DNA of 64,000 nt from Cordylochernes scorpioides (GCA_030710605.1 CP092874.1:23655634-23719633); one strand, 5' to 3'; shown: positions 1-11,078, counted from the first letter of the stretch. Notes: generated by a model not told the origin, from the sequence alone. Made by a program: numbers and translations.

Positions 1-27
1 ATCACGTTTTTTTTTTTAAATTAATAT

Positions 28-432
28 TGTAGCGTAGAAAATTAAGTCTTTTTATATCTGGGGATAATAAAAGTATTTATTGATGACGTCAGCGCGACAA
101 GCCGACAATTATCAACAACTCAACAAAACTATCTACAGCTAGAGAATCTTGAGCAAGTACGCAAATAAATATTTTTGATCATTATATCATATTGAATAAT
201 TAAATTAAATCTGTTTCCAAATATTTTCACTGAATAAATAAATAAAATATGTTTCCAAATATTTTCACTGAATAATTAAATTAAATTAAATCTGTTTCCA
301 AATATTTTCACTGAATAAATAAATTAAATATGTTTCCAAATATTTTCACTGAATGATTATATTAAATTAAATCTGTTTCCAAATATTTTCACTGAATAAT
401 TAAATTAAATAATAAATTATTTCTTCGCCACA
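28..432 (-). mobile_element. Solo LTR, gypsy-like family G
   Basis: On the minus strand this begins TGTGGCGAAG and ends CGCTACA, the TG...CA ends of an LTR. Related copies are at 3388-3800, 48461-48883 and 56275-56797. The last is preceded by a purine tract and a short GPITRSRA reading frame, which is what identifies the family as gypsy-like. An AATAAA lies near the 3' end. Flanks on both sides are AT-rich with a possible 4-base ATAT target duplication. No internal retroelement sequence is attached here, so it looks like a solo LTR. Confidence 0.65.
190..415. repeat. Short tandem repeat inside LTR, about 38-44 bp unit
   Basis: Five near-identical blocks containing TGTTTCCAAATATTTTCACTG start near 211, 250, 293, 330 and 374. 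They are separated by variable AT-rich spacers. The other copies of this LTR have only one related block, so this is a local expansion. Confidence 0.85.
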
Positions 433-446
433 ATATATATATATTT

Positions 447-765
447 TGAACGACGTTTAACATGTTTTACCACAAATGTTTCTTTTGAACGAAAAATCGT
501 AATTTATTTTAAGAATAAATAACGACTATTTCTATCCTTAGGGATAAAGTATGAAAGGATGAATTGTGAAGAGTAATGATAAACGGAAAAAATAAGTGTC
601 CAGGGATTGGGAATTTTCATCTTTCCGTTTATAATTATTTTTCATAATTCATCCTTCCATACTTCATCTCTAAGGATAGGAATAATCGTTATTTCTCCTT
701 AAAATAAATTAAGATTTTCATTCAAAAGAAACATTTGCGGTAAAACATGTCAAATGTCGTTCTAC
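447..765. repeat. Fold-back repeat, family F
   Basis: Left arm 447-588 and right arm 622-765 are inverted repeats of about 140 bp with mismatches and a 33-bp loop. The outer edge reads GAACGACGTT on the left and AATGTCGTTC on the right. Shorter relatives lie at 16860-17025 and 33885-34057. Confidence 0.8.
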
Positions 766-829
766 AATCATAAGCCACATTATATTGTATTATATATATA
801 TTTAAATTAATAATTTCGAATTGCTTTTC

Positions 830-945
830 ACGTGTGCAAACATATGGTACACTTACTGTAAAGAAGTCACCAACTTCTATCCACCATGATTATCATGGCC
901 TGTACCACGTGTACTAGGGAGATAAGCAAAATAAAAATTTAATAA
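830..945 (+). mobile_element. SINE-1 3' fragment
   Basis: Matches the 3' half of the tRNA-headed repeat seen in full at 15145-15460, including the GGCCTGTACCACGTGTACTA block. The tRNA-like head is missing. Confidence 0.7.
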
Positions 946-1092
946 TTGACCTCCTTATTGATAATTCTGGGTACACAATTGTGAAAGTTGTACAATTTAC
1001 TTTTAAATATCCACGTTGCGTACGTATATATATGTAAACATTTCTTGTAAGAAACAATCCATATTTTATGATAATGCACAATTTGGATTATA

Positions 1093-1160
1093 GATTATAA
1101 ACACAAGGTAATAAGGCCAAATCCAAATAAATAAATAGTGTGTGACGTTTCGGTAACAGC
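1093..1160. repeat. Fragment of fold-back family P
   Basis: Contains GTGTGACGTTTCGGTAACAG, the outer arm of the palindromes at 13612-13885 and 30140-30415. A second fragment follows at about 1340-1405. The two pieces are separated by SINE-2 sequence. Confidence 0.6.
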
Positions 1161-1174
1161 CGCCGGTTCAAAAT

Positions 1175-1345
1175 CACATTATTAGGTACCTCTCAACAAG
1201 AGCAACCTAGTTTATGATAATTGAAACAATAAATAATATATGAAAGTTATTGACATATTAAACAAAATGTTAACGCGGATACAATCCCGGTTCATGACTG
1301 TCGGGAATCGAGGGTGTTACCTACTCGTCCACCGACTTTATTTCG
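1175..1345 (-). mobile_element. SINE-2, tRNA-derived
   Basis: Reverse-strand relative of 17130-17290. The minus strand has a tRNA-like A box region (GTGGACGAGTAGG) and a B-box-like GGATTGTATCC. It interrupts fold-back family P. No tRNA 3' acceptor is preserved, so it is not a functional tRNA. Confidence 0.55.
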
Positions 1346-1724
1346 GTAACAGCGTTGTTACCGAAACCTCACACACAATTTATTTATTTGGTCTTGTTCC
1401 CTTGAGTCCATGTTTTAATTAAGCATGTTAAAGAGCGATTATCTCTTGAAAGCTTATATTTTAAAATAGTAAGAAAATCACATTGTGAGAAATATTTGTA
1501 GTTTCAAATTGATCCTCCTTATTAATTGTCGTCGGACACTTCTAAATAAATTTTAATACCAACACCTGAAAATTTTAATTATTATTATTTTTTAAATTTA
1601 GTTTTCCACATGTTTAGCATATTTACTCAAATTTTGCCTTAAATACCCATTTCTTGATTTCTCAAGAAAGCCTCTGTGACTAAAACATTTCTATTCATGA
1701 TAAAATTATGAAAAAAGTATTAAA

Positions 1725-1965
1725 ATTACAATTATATTCTCTCAATGAGTATCTTTTTTTTAAATTTAAAATGCTAGCTTTCAAGCGTTATTCGCTCTTC
1801 AACGGGCGTTTGCTTTTTGTAAATATTTCTGGTGGGATCAAGCCGATATAATTGTAAGCCCGTTGAAGAGCAAATAACGCTTGAAATCTAGCGTTTTTTT
1901 TTTTTAATAAAAAAGATACTCATTGTGAGAATATATTTGTAATTTTAATACTTTTTAGTCGTAGA
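1725..1965. repeat. Fold-back repeat with GCTTTCAAGCG arm
   Basis: Inverted arms near 1741-1810 and 1858-1935 share CTCTTCAACGGGC / GCCCGTTGAAGAG. A diverged larger relative is at 17870-18395. Confidence 0.7.
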
Positions 1966-1970
1966 GGTAC

Positions 1971-2024
1971 AGCCTGCACCACGCTGACGGGGACCAATAG
2001 CCCGAAACGCGTTCGTGGTTGGCT
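1971..2024 (+). ncRNA. Degenerate hammerhead ribozyme, family H2
   Basis: Stem I strands ACCACG and CGTGGT are perfectly complementary and extend through AGCC/GGCT after a small internal loop. The core reads CTGACGG instead of CTGACGA, and stem II is weakened (GGGAC against GCCC). GAAAC is kept and is followed by the palindrome ACGCGT and a permitted U17. The core A-to-G change probably inactivates it. The better copy is at 33301-33354. Confidence 0.5.
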
Positions 2025-2246
2025 TTTCTTGATTTAACAAGAAATTGGTTTGGCCAAATAACAAGGAACAGGCTAAATCAATGTTTAGTTGATTTCTGTT
2101 CCACTAGATGGCGTTCTGCTATCTAAAAACCACATGTGCTCGTGGTCAGGATATGCTTTCTTTTATTTAAATATACATAGTGTGATCAATAATTTCCAGG
2201 AATTCTAAATATTTAAAGAAATACAAAAAGTATAATAAAGTTTTAT

Positions 2247-2690
2247 TTAAAATTTCTCAAAATAATGACAGTCATTATCTATACACTTGTTCCATCTTTT
2301 TTTCCAGATATCAAAACACCTCTGAAAATCCTCATCTTTCAGGCTTTTCAAACTATTCTTCGAATTCTCCTTTATTTCAGGTATTGAGTCAAATCGAGGT
2401 CCTTTTAGGACTCTTAATTTTAGGGTGAAGGAAAAAGTCGTTGGGAGCAAGGTTAGGAGAATAGGGTGACTGGCGTAATAAAGCAATTCCGTGTTTAGCC
2501 AAATAGAGTTTTACAGTGACGGCCGTATGTGGCCGTGCGTTGTCATGATGCAAGAGCCAATTTTTCTGATGCCATTTTTTGGGGTCGTTTCTGACGCACA
2601 GGCTCCCTTAAACGTCGCAATACATCAAGATAGTAATGTTGATTAATGGTCTGAACTCTTTCGGTGACCCACAGGCTCGCCGAAATATCG
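2247..2690 (-). pseudogene. Mariner transposase C-terminal fragment, frameshifted
   Basis: Reading the minus strand gives TINQHYYLDVLRRLRE, then after a frameshift near 2571 HHDNARPHTAVTVKLYLAKHG and APNDFF, then after another near 2416 LKGPRFDSIPEIKE and FQRCFDIWKKRWNKCI. These are the catalytic-core end and C-terminus of mariner transposases. The spacing between the Asp of HDNARPH and the Asp of APND is 34 residues, the DD34D signature. The N-terminal helix-turn-helix half is absent. At least two frameshifts make it a dead copy. No terminal inverted repeats were found. Confidence 0.85.
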
Positions 2691-2844
2691 AAATAATAAT
2701 AAAAAGATTGATGTAATTTTTCTATTCTTTTCTTCAATTAATAATTCAAAATTTTAAAAAATTTAGCGTTCTTTTATATAAATACCCTTTGTTAAAAATC
2801 ATAGTTGAAAATTGTTTTTACTGCGTTCTGTTTTTAAATACATT

Positions 2845-3075
2845 CATGAACAAAAATTAAAAAAAAGGAAGTTATTCCTTTTAGCATGTATATATCAGGA
2901 TTCAAACAATAACTCTGAAAGATATTACAGTGACCTTTATTGAAGACACACGAGATAACCAAGTGTAAACAACCTCTGTCTCCTTCAAAAAATAAATAAA
3001 TAATAATAATAATAATAATCGACGACCGGCGACATCAAAGACTTTCCACTTTCTTTTGTCCACGAGTAGTAAGAT
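2845..3075. mobile_element. MITE family M (Tc1-like, no coding)
   Basis: One of about ten copies of a roughly 210-bp non-coding repeat with CCTTTTAGCATGTATAT near one end, TTACAGTGACCTTTATTGAA in the middle and GACATCAAAGACTTTCCACTT near the other. Better-kept copies end in ACTCATGGGCAAAACTTAAG and its inverse. It has an internal TAA/AAT microsatellite near 2994-3020. Confidence 0.65.
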
Positions 3076-3387
3076 GTATCTAAAATATCTAATTAAGCTT
3101 TTTTTTTTTTTCATTGTCATTTCCATTAAATTATTTTTTACTTTTTTAATGATTCAACATCAATAAAAGAATTAGACAAATTGTTGTTTTTTTAATGGAC
3201 ATAAAGTGGACAAATAAAGGGTTTTTCATAGAAAAAAAAAGTAATCACTTAAAATCATTTTAAAAGGTCAACATGTTTTTTAACAATGTTGTTTTGCTTT
3301 CCGTTTCCTGGATTGTTTATTAACATCATTTCTCTCAACGCCATCTGTCGACCGGAATTAAAAGCATTTTTAAAACAGTCTATATAT

Positions 3388-3800
3388 TGTAACGTAGAAA
3401 TCAAGTATTTGTATATCTGGAGATGTAAAAATATTTATTGATGACGTCACCACGACAAGTCGACAATTATCAACAACTCAACAAAACTATCTACAGCTAG
3501 AGAATCTTGAACAAACAAGCAAAGAAATATTTGTAAGATGATTTTACAATTACGGAGTAATATATATTTTTATTTAATTTAATTAATAAAGCATATATTG
3601 GATCAAAAAATCATTTATTTTACCAATATTTCAGTTGGCTGAACGCCAACTTTTATCAAGGTGTTATAACATTTTAAAGTGTGTCAACAACAAACTCAGC
3701 GCCACATAACGTCAACAGCATCAAAAATATATTTTTATAATCTGTTGAATATTTTCATTGAATAATATTAAATTAAATAATAAATTATTTATTCACCACA
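3388..3800 (-). mobile_element. LTR family G with nested insertion
   Basis: Starts TGTAACGTAG and ends TTCACCACA on the + strand, the inverse of a TG...CA LTR. ATAT borders both sides. Between about 3585 and 3725 it carries a repeat with a GGATC...CCAATATTTCAGTTGGCTGAACGCCAAC hairpin that is also found at 34435-34525 and 55010-55110. Confidence 0.6.
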
Positions 3801-3924
3801 ATATTATTGTTAAATAAATTAATTCTTTATAATTTTATGAAATGTCTTAATTTTAGCCACAGTAAATATATTAAATCTCGGTACAACAAAGATAAATTAT
3901 TTGAGTCAAAAGTCGATCCATCAA

Positions 3925-4425
3925 TTTAGTTTATATAAAAGGACGTACCTGGATCTGTAAAGAAAAAAAAAACAATTTTTTTCTCAAAATATTTCGAGAG
4001 ATTGCTCCCTCTTTATCAATTTATTGTACAGTAAACTTAATTTACTGTTAGGCATAAATTAACACAGAGCAATAACGCGCCATCTATACATATAAAATGA
4101 AAGGATTTAAAAAGCACGAATGTTTCTTTTATACATAATACAAACTTCTACTGTCCTTACTGCGATGAAAAAATATATTGGGAGGGTTTCATCACTGATG
4201 AGCCAAGCCCTCCCAATATATTTTTTCATCGCAGTAAGGACAGTAGAAGTTTGTATTATGTATAAAAGAAACATTCGTGCTTTTAATTCCTTTCATTAAT
4301 TTACTGTGCAGTTTACTGTACAATAAATTGATAAAGAGGGAGTAATCTCTTGAAATATTTTAAGAAAAAAATTGTTTTTTTTCTTTACACATCAAAGTAC
4401 GTTCTTTTATATAGAGTTAAATTAT
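3925..4425. repeat. Nested fold-backs: family B inside family K
   Basis: Outer arms 3928-4045 and 4312-4425 (AAGGACGTACCTGGATCTGT inverted, with CTCCCTCTTTATCAATTTATTG) enclose a second palindrome with arms about 4085-4182 and 4205-4292. The inner one belongs to family B (TTCTACTGTCCTTACTGCGATG, GGGAGGG). Outer relatives occur at 11315-11655. Confidence 0.8.
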
Positions 4426-4489
4426 AAGAAAAATTTTAAGAATAACGAATAAATGTTTTTTTTTATTATTATAGCGATAAAATAAAAGC

Positions 4490-4595
4490 TTTCGAACACG
4501 GCTCTTCTTCAGATGGAGCTTCCTCTAGGGAGTAATTCTAGGGAGTTCCATTTGTAGAAGATCCGTGTTTGAGAGCTTGTGTTTTTAATCATTCT
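4490..4595. repeat. Short fold-back with GCTTTCGAACACG arm
   Basis: Imperfect inverted repeat: AAGCTTTCGAACACGG...CTTCTTCAGATGGA against TCCATTTGTAGAAGATCCGTGTTTGAGAGCTT. The loop is about 25 bp. Confidence 0.6.
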
Positions 4596-4632
4596 CCTTT
4601 ATATTCACTCTTAAACATTTTTTCTTGTTATA

Positions 4633-4862
4633 GTACACCAATACCTCGCTTTGCGTCGTTTCGTTTTGCGTTTTTTTTTTTTGAAGTTGCGTCGCTGCTT
4701 AATTTTTACTGATTTTCACTGTGCGTCGTTAGATTTTCGAAGTTGCGTTGTTTTAGATTCGAGTCTTTAATTTATTATTATTATTTTTATTTTCACTTTG
4801 CGTCGTGTTTTTTTTTTTTTTTTTTGGAACGTAACCCCGACGCAAAGCGAGGTATGGGTGTA
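4633..4862. mobile_element. TIR MITE with CCTCGCTTTGCGTCG ends
   Basis: Starts CACCAATACCTCGCTTTGCG and ends CGCAAAGCGAGGTATGGGTG, a good terminal inverted repeat flanked by TA on both sides. Copies at 19038-19315 and 36038-36290 share the left end and interior. The interior is low-complexity and encodes nothing convincing. Confidence 0.7.
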
Positions 4863-5169
4863 TATAAAGATATTATTATTTAGAGAATATGTGATAGAGT
4901 ATGCAAATTAAAATAATATTATGTGAATAAGAGAGAAAAGAACTGTTTAAAAAGAAATATTTTAACAACGTTTTTTAATTATTTTATTGGATGTGTTTTC
5001 TTGTATATTGTCTTTTCTCAACCTAAAGTTATAAATAAAGTGAAAGCTGCTGTTTTTTTTTTTTTTTTTAAATTGTAACTTTAAAATTGAGAAAGGTCGA
5101 AATTTCGAAAGCTCAAAATAAAAAATTGAATTATTTTTACGATTAATATATATATTTTTATAAGAGAAA

Positions 5170-5300
5170 TTTAAATTATTTTTAACATGTATGATTCTTT
5201 TGGAATTAAAACAATTTTCTACTGTTATTTATGCTCTTATCATTGCAGTAAGGGCAGTAGAAATTGTTTTATTTCCAAAAGAAACATACGCATGTCAAAA
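5170..5300. repeat. Fold-back family A relic
   Basis: Arms carry the family A end sequence (GATTCTTTT...ACAATTTTCTACTG and CATTGCAGTAAGGGCAGTAGAAATTGTTTT). The GGGAGGG-GGCTCATCAG core is missing. Confidence 0.55.
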
Positions 5301-5595
5301 AATAGTTAAAATTTATTACAACAGATGTCGCACTAATGAATCATGTTAATATATTTTAATTATCAATTTATTTAACTATCTCCTGGATTAAATATCAAAG
5401 GGTTTCTGGAGATGAGTTTCTTTTCATTTTTATTAACGTAGTCTCAAGCTTTCGGAAATTCCTGCCCTTCCACAGTAGAACATAAAAACGAATAAACACG
5501 TTAAGATCCTGACTATATATTACCCCGGGCAGTTGGTGTTTCTTGCGCTCCAGAGGTCTGGGTTATCCTTATTTATCTCTCTCTGAGTATATATA

Positions 5596-5902
5596 TGTCA
5601 TAATATATGCTCTTCCAGGATTAATAAAACAAACCAACAGCCAACGAGAGAGAGATGAGCAGCTAAAGCGAGACACTTTAGACAACTAACTCACGACCAT
5701 TTTGACCACATTCCTGAGGGGGGGGGGCCGTCACCACCTGGCGACTTTCCTGGTTATCCCCCGGTTGTGTACACAGGAAAAACAGTCGTTCAGCGGATAA
5801 CGTCTCGCTCGCTCTCTCGGCTGGCTGCCTGGATGATTGCTCTAACAACGCGTCGTGTGATTATTTCTCACCTCACCACATCATTACCTCTATATTCCCA
5901 CA
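5596..5902 (+). mobile_element. Solo LTR family L, plus orientation
   Basis: Begins TGTCATAATATATGCTC, contains TTAATAAAACAA as a candidate poly(A) signal and ends TATTCCCACA. The ends match the LTR at 52307-52593, but the middle is strongly diverged and GC-rich, with a run of nine G at about 5718. It is followed after six bases by an inverted copy. Confidence 0.6.
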
Positions 5903-5908
5903 TATATA

Positions 5909-6206
5909 TGTGGCAATATAATAAGGTAGGGAAGCGAAATAAGGACACCACAAGTTTGGAAGAGGAATCCCAGGCAACCAGAGAGAGCGAGGGAGAGAGC
6001 CGGGCCCGGCAAAGCTGGGCGTCCGTTCGTTGTCGCACACAATCCCCAACTGTCTTAAAAGTCCCAAGGTGTTAACGGACGGGCCCCATTTGCCGCCCCT
6101 TGGAATGTCGCTGCTGTCTCAAGTGACCGGACTTTACATCCCGTCTCTCTCTCTGGGCTGGCTCTAGGTTTGCTTTATTATTCCTGGAATAGTATTTATT
6201 ATGACA
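5909..6206 (-). mobile_element. Solo LTR family L, minus orientation
   Basis: Minus-strand sequence begins TGTCATAATAAATACTATTCC and ends TATATTGCCACA, with AATAAAGC inside. It is clearly related along its length to 52307-52593 (CACTTGAG, GACATTCCAAGGGGCG, CAGTTGGGGAT). It is placed head-to-head with the preceding LTR. Confidence 0.7.
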
Positions 6207-6527
6207 TATATATATATATATATATTTAAATTATTTTATTTATTATTATTTTTAATCCCAAATATTTAATTAAACAATCCAGCTAACATAGGGTTTACGA
6301 CGATACTGTTACTCACAAATTCTATCAAACAATACTATTGGTCTTCATCTAAAGACTTCACTCCAATGTCAATTATTTGTAAAGTGTCCTAAAGCATATA
6401 CAGTAGCTAATATTCCTTGTGTGTTCCACTTGACGCTAGGCCTAAACGTTTAATATACCCTGATGAAAAAAACTTAAGAAAGTTGTACCTTTTAGCAGGT
6501 ATATCGGGACAATAACTCTGAAATATA

Positions 6528-7928
6528 AACTGCTGGCCACCGTAAATGCAACGCCCTGAAAGAAGCATGCAAATAACATGAAATTTACAACATGCATTAG
6601 CGGAGGTGAGATATGCAAATGATTAGAATTTCAGCGCAGACGTACATCACGCGCGCCTGTGGCTCCACTTCAAAGCACTATTTAAGGCTTGGAGATTTCG
6701 ACGATTTCAAGTTCGGAAATTGTGTGTTTTTTTTTTCAAAAAAACGATAATTATGCCTCGTATAAAACAGCGATCATCTTTTGATCAAGTATCCGAGTTC
6801 GACAGAGGAAGGATAGTGGCCTACCGAGATTGTGGATTATCTTTCAGGGAAATCGGTAGTCGTGTTGGACGAAACCAAACAACTGTAATGCGGATATGTG
6901 ATCGTTGGATGCAGGAAGGTACGACGGACCGACGTGTTCGATCGCATTCACCTCAGTGCATCACTTTACGTACTGACAGGTAAATTGTGCGCATGGCAGT
7001 GACAGATCGTTCAGTCACATCACAAACCGTATCACAGCACATTCAGTCTGTAACGCATCATCCAATGTCTGCGCGTACCATTCGACGCCGTTTACAGCAG
7101 AGTGGTCTGTCCGCAAGACGTCCATTGTTTTGTCTAGCCTTGATGCAGAACCACAGACGTCTCCGCCGCCAATGGTGCGATGACAGAAGGATGTGGATGG
7201 CAGAATGGAATGAAATTGTCTTTACTGACGAGTCACGCTTCTGTCTCCAACACCACGATGGTCGGATTCGAATCTGGAGACACTGTGGAGAGAGGATGCT
7301 GAACAGCTGTGTTATGCACCGCCACACTGGTCCTGCATCGGGTATTATGGTATGGGGCGGTATTGGATATCACTCTCGCACTCCTCTAGTACGCATTGCC
7401 GGTACTTGAACAGCCAACGCTACATCTCCGAGGTGTGGGAGCCAGTTGTCCTTCCTTACATTCAGGGCTTTCCTACAGCCATATTTCAACAGGATAATGC
7501 GCGACCACACGTGGCACGTATTGTCCAAAGGTTCTTCGTCAATCGCCAGATTGAATTGCTTCCTTGGCCGGCTCGCTCTCCGGATCTTTCGCCGATAGAA
7601 AACATGTGGTCCATGGTTGCTCAACGATTGACCTAGATTACATCCCCAACTGCCACACCAGATCAACTTTGGCAACGTGTGGAAGCTGCTTGGTCTGTTG
7701 TACCCCAAGAACACATCCAAAGTCTCTTTGAATCAATGCCGAGGCGTGTGGCAGCGGTGATCGCCAACAATGGCGGCTACTCTGGCTACTGATTCTGGCA
7801 GGAACCATACTTCGCAGAAATCTATAAATTTAATCATTTGATACTTGGTCAACATGTTATCTACAAAATATATTTTGTTGTGATATCTCTTGTCTTTCTT
7901 GGTGTTGCAATTTGAATGGCCAGCAATG
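6528..7928 (+). mobile_element. Tc1-like DNA transposon, about 1.4 kb
   Basis: Terminal inverted repeats share TGCTGGCC and GCAAC blocks: left CTGCTGGCCACCGTAAATGC, right (inverse) TTGCTGGCCATTCAAATTGC. TA dinucleotides flank it at 6526-6527 and 7929-7930. It carries one transposase gene, inactivated. Length and structure are typical of Tc1. Confidence 0.9.
6753..7792 (+). pseudogene. Tc1 transposase, broken by two stops and a frameshift
   Basis: The start is ATG at 6753 (MPRIKQRSSF); the reading before it is only TIR-proximal sequence. Order of features: paired helix-turn-helix DNA-binding region (VSEFDRGRIVAYRDCGLSFR, VGRNQTTVMRICDRW), then the DDE core. Catalytic residues are visible: Asp in FTDESRF, Asp in FQQDNARPH and Glu in SPIENMW, with 34 residues between the last two (DD34E). 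The gene ends VIANNGGY..Y with TGA at 7790-7792. Lesions: an in-frame TAA at 6981, a one-base loss near 7405 shifting the frame, and a TAG at 7634. About 345 codons in all, full length for the family. The sequence style resembles Tc1 copies I recall from spiders; that is inference. Not active as written. Confidence 0.92.
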
Positions 7929-8004
7929 TATTACATTGAACTATATATATAGACGATCGGCGACATCAAAGGCTTTCCACTTCGTTAAATTTTGTCCATG
8001 AGTG

Positions 8005-8300
8005 AAAATAAAAAAGCGCGATGAAGATTAATAGATAATAATAATAGAGGTCAAAATCCATTCAAACAACAATTATTTGGGGATTGAGGTGTGTTTAAAT
8101 CTTTAAGAAAATCGAATTTATCCAGGTGATATTCCAGTGAGATGACGTACATCCCTCCCTCCCTCTTACCAACCTCGACTGGCAGAATACTGAGTGTGAT
8201 GTGGAAATTTCGGTGTAAAGCTGGTGTGAGGAATACACAGATGGCGGCCTACAGCTGTCACGGATTGTCTGGTGTTGGTGGAGTGCTTTATTTCCTTTAT
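8005..8300. other. Unassigned sequence before minisatellite
   Basis: I see no gene, splice-bounded exon or repeat relative here. The longest reading frame (8142-8327, +) shows no recognisable motif and runs into the minisatellite. Confidence 0.4.
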
Positions 8301-8301
8301 A

Positions 8302-11078
8302 GTTGTTGTGCTTTAGTTCATATGTGAGGTGTAATTATTTAGTTGTGTTCTTTTTAGAGCAAATAGAGTGTATTCCTTTAGTTGTTACTTTGTGCAAATA
8401 AGGCGTATTCCTTTGTTCTTTTGTGGAAATTAGGTGATTTAGTTTAATTTCCTTTCGTTTCCCTTTGGTACAAATGAGGTGTATGCCTTTGTTCTTTGGT
8501 GCAAATGAGATGTATTCCTTTGTTCTTTGGTACAAATGAGATGTATGCCTTTGTTCTTTGGTGTAAATGAGATGTAAGCCATTGTTCTTTGGTACAAATG
8601 AGATGTATGCCTTTGTTCTTTGGTGCAAATGAGATGTATGCCTTTGTTCTTTGGTGCAAATGAGATGTATGCCTGTGTTCTTTGGTACAAATGAGATGTA
8701 TACCTTTGGTCTTTGTTTCAAATGAGATGTATGGCTTTGTTCTTTGGTGTAAATGAGATGTTTGATTTTTCTTTGGTACAAATGAGATGTATGCCTTTGT
8801 TCTTTGGTACAAATGAGATGCATGCCTTTGTTCTTTGGTGTAAATGAGATGTATGTCTTTGTTCTTTGGTACAAATGAGATGTATGCCTTTGTTCTTTGG
8901 TCTAAATGAGATGTATACATTTATTCTTTGGTGCAAATGAGATGTATACATTTGTTCTTTGGTGCAAATGAGATGCATGCCTTTGTTTTTTGGTATAAAT
9001 GAGATGTATGCCTTTGTTCTTTGGTACAAATGAGATGTATGCCTTCGTTCTTTGGTGCAAATGAGATGTATTTCTTTGTTCTTTGGTACAAATGAGATGT
9101 ATGCCTTTGTTCTTTGGTAAAAATGAGATGTATGCCTTTGTTCTTTGGTACAAATGAGATGTATTCCTTTGTTCTTTGATGCAAAAGAGATGTATGCCTT
9201 TGCTCTTTGGTGTAAATGAGATGTATGCCTTTGCTCTTTGGTGCAAGTGAGATATGTCTTTGTTCTTTGGTGCAAATGAGATGTATGCCTTTGTTTTGTG
9301 GTGCATATGAGATGTATGCCTTTGTTCTTTTGTGTAAATGAGATGTATGTCTTTGTTCTTTGGTACAAATGAGATGTATGTCTTTGTTCTTTGGTGCAAA
9401 TGAGATGTATGTCTTTTTTTGTTCTTTGGTACAAATGAGATGTATGTCTTTGTTCTTTGGTGCAAATGAGATGTATGTCTTTTTTTGTTCTTTGGTACAA
9501 ATGAGATGTATGCCTTTGTTCTTTGGTGCAAATGAGATGTATGCCTTTGTTCTTTGGTACAAATGAGATGTATACCTTTGGTCTTTGTTTCAAATGAGAT
9601 GTATGGCTTTGTTCTTTGGTGTAAAGGAGATGTATGGCTTTGTTCTTTGGTGTAAAGGAAATGTATTCCTTTGTTCTTTGGTGTAAATGAGATGTATGTC
9701 TTTTTCTTTGGTACAAATGAGATGTATGCCTTTGTTCTTTGGTGTAAATGAGATGTATGCCTTTGTTCTTTGTTGTAAATGAGATGTGTACCTTTGTTCT
9801 TTGGTACAAATGAGATGCATGTCTTTGTTCTTTGGTGCATATGAGATGTATGTCTTTGTTCTTTGGTGTAAATGAGATGTGTACCTTTGTTCTTTGGTAC
9901 AAATGAGAAGTATGTCTTTGTTCTTTGGTGCATATGAGATGTATGTCTTCTTTCTTTGGTGTAAATGAGATGTATGCCTTTGTTCTTTGGTACAAATGAG
10001 ATGTATGCCTTTGTTCTTTGGTGCAAATGGGATGTATTCCTTTGTTCTTTGGTACAAATGAGATGCATGCCTTTGTTCTTTGGTACAAATGAGATGTGTG
10101 TCTTTGTTCTTTGGTACAAATGAGATGTATGTCTTTGTTCTTTGGTACAAATGAGATGTATGCCTTTGTTCTTTGATACAAATGAGATGTGTGTCTTTGT
10201 TCTTTGGTACAAATGAGATGTATGCCTTTGTTCTTTGATACAAATGAGATGTGTGCCTTTGTTCTTTGGTGTAAATGAGATGTATGCCTTTGTTATTTGG
10301 TACAAATGAGATGTATGCCTTTGTTCTTTGGTACAAATGAGATGTGTGTCTTTGTTCTTTGGTACAAATGAGATGTATGCCTTTGTTCTTTGGTACAAAT
10401 GAGATGTATGCCTTTGTTCTTTGGTGTAAATGAGATGTATGCCTTTGTTCTTTGGTACAAATGAGATGTATGTCTTTGTTCTTTGGTACAAATGAGATGT
10501 ATGTATTTGTTCTTTGGTACAAATGAGATGTATGCCTTTGTTCTTCGGTACAAATGAGATGTATGTCTTTGTTCTTCGGTACAAATGAGATGTATGCCTT
10601 TGTTCTTTGGTACAAATGAGATGTATGCCTTTGTTTTGTGGTGCATATGAGGTGTATGCCTTTGTTTTGTTTTTTTGTGTAAATGAGATGTATGTCTGTT
10701 CTTTGGTGTAAATGAGATGTATGCCTTTGTTCTTTGGTGTAAATGAGATGTATGTCTTTGTTCTTTGGTACAAATGAGATGTATACCTTTGTTATTTGGT
10801 ACAAATTGGATGTATGCCTTTACTCTTTGGTACAAATGAGATGTTTGATTTGTTCTTTGGTACAAATGAGATGTATACCTTTGTTCTTTGGTGCAAATGA
10901 GATGTATTCCTTTGTTCTTCGGTGCAAATGAGATGTATTCCTTTGTTCTTCGGTGCAAATGAGATGTAGGTCTTAGTTCTTTGCTGCAAATGAGATATAT
11001 GCCTTTGTTCTTTGGTGCAAATGAGATATATGCCTTTGTTCTTTGGTGCAAATGAGATGTATTCCTTTGTTCTTTGGT
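8302..11078. repeat. 31-bp minisatellite, about 90 units
   Basis: The repeated unit is CTTTGTTCTTTGG + TACAAATGAGATGTATGC, 31 bp, with variants GGTGCAAATG, GGTGTAAATG and TATGTC. It runs almost uninterrupted for 2.8 kb. Because 31 leaves remainder 1 on division by 3, three units make a 93-base cycle that passes through all frames. The minus-strand consensus has no stop in any frame, so long overlapping open frames (up to 623 codons, 8902-10773) appear automatically. There is no promoter, splice or non-repeat coding context, so I do not call a gene. Confidence 0.97.

Larger units (their letters stand above)
6461..8004. mobile_element. MITE family M interrupted by a Tc1 element
   Basis: The left piece 6461-6527 (AAAACTTAAGAAAGTTGTACC...CTCTGAAATA) and right piece 7929-8004 (TTACATTGAAC...GACATCAAAGGCTTTCCACTT...TTTTGTCCATGAGTG) join into the family M sequence when the Tc1 element is removed. 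Confidence 0.75.

Noticed and set aside
8902..10773. 623-codon minus-strand frame and overlapping long frames
   Set aside because: Entirely made of the 31-bp minisatellite; openness in all frames follows from the repeat consensus.
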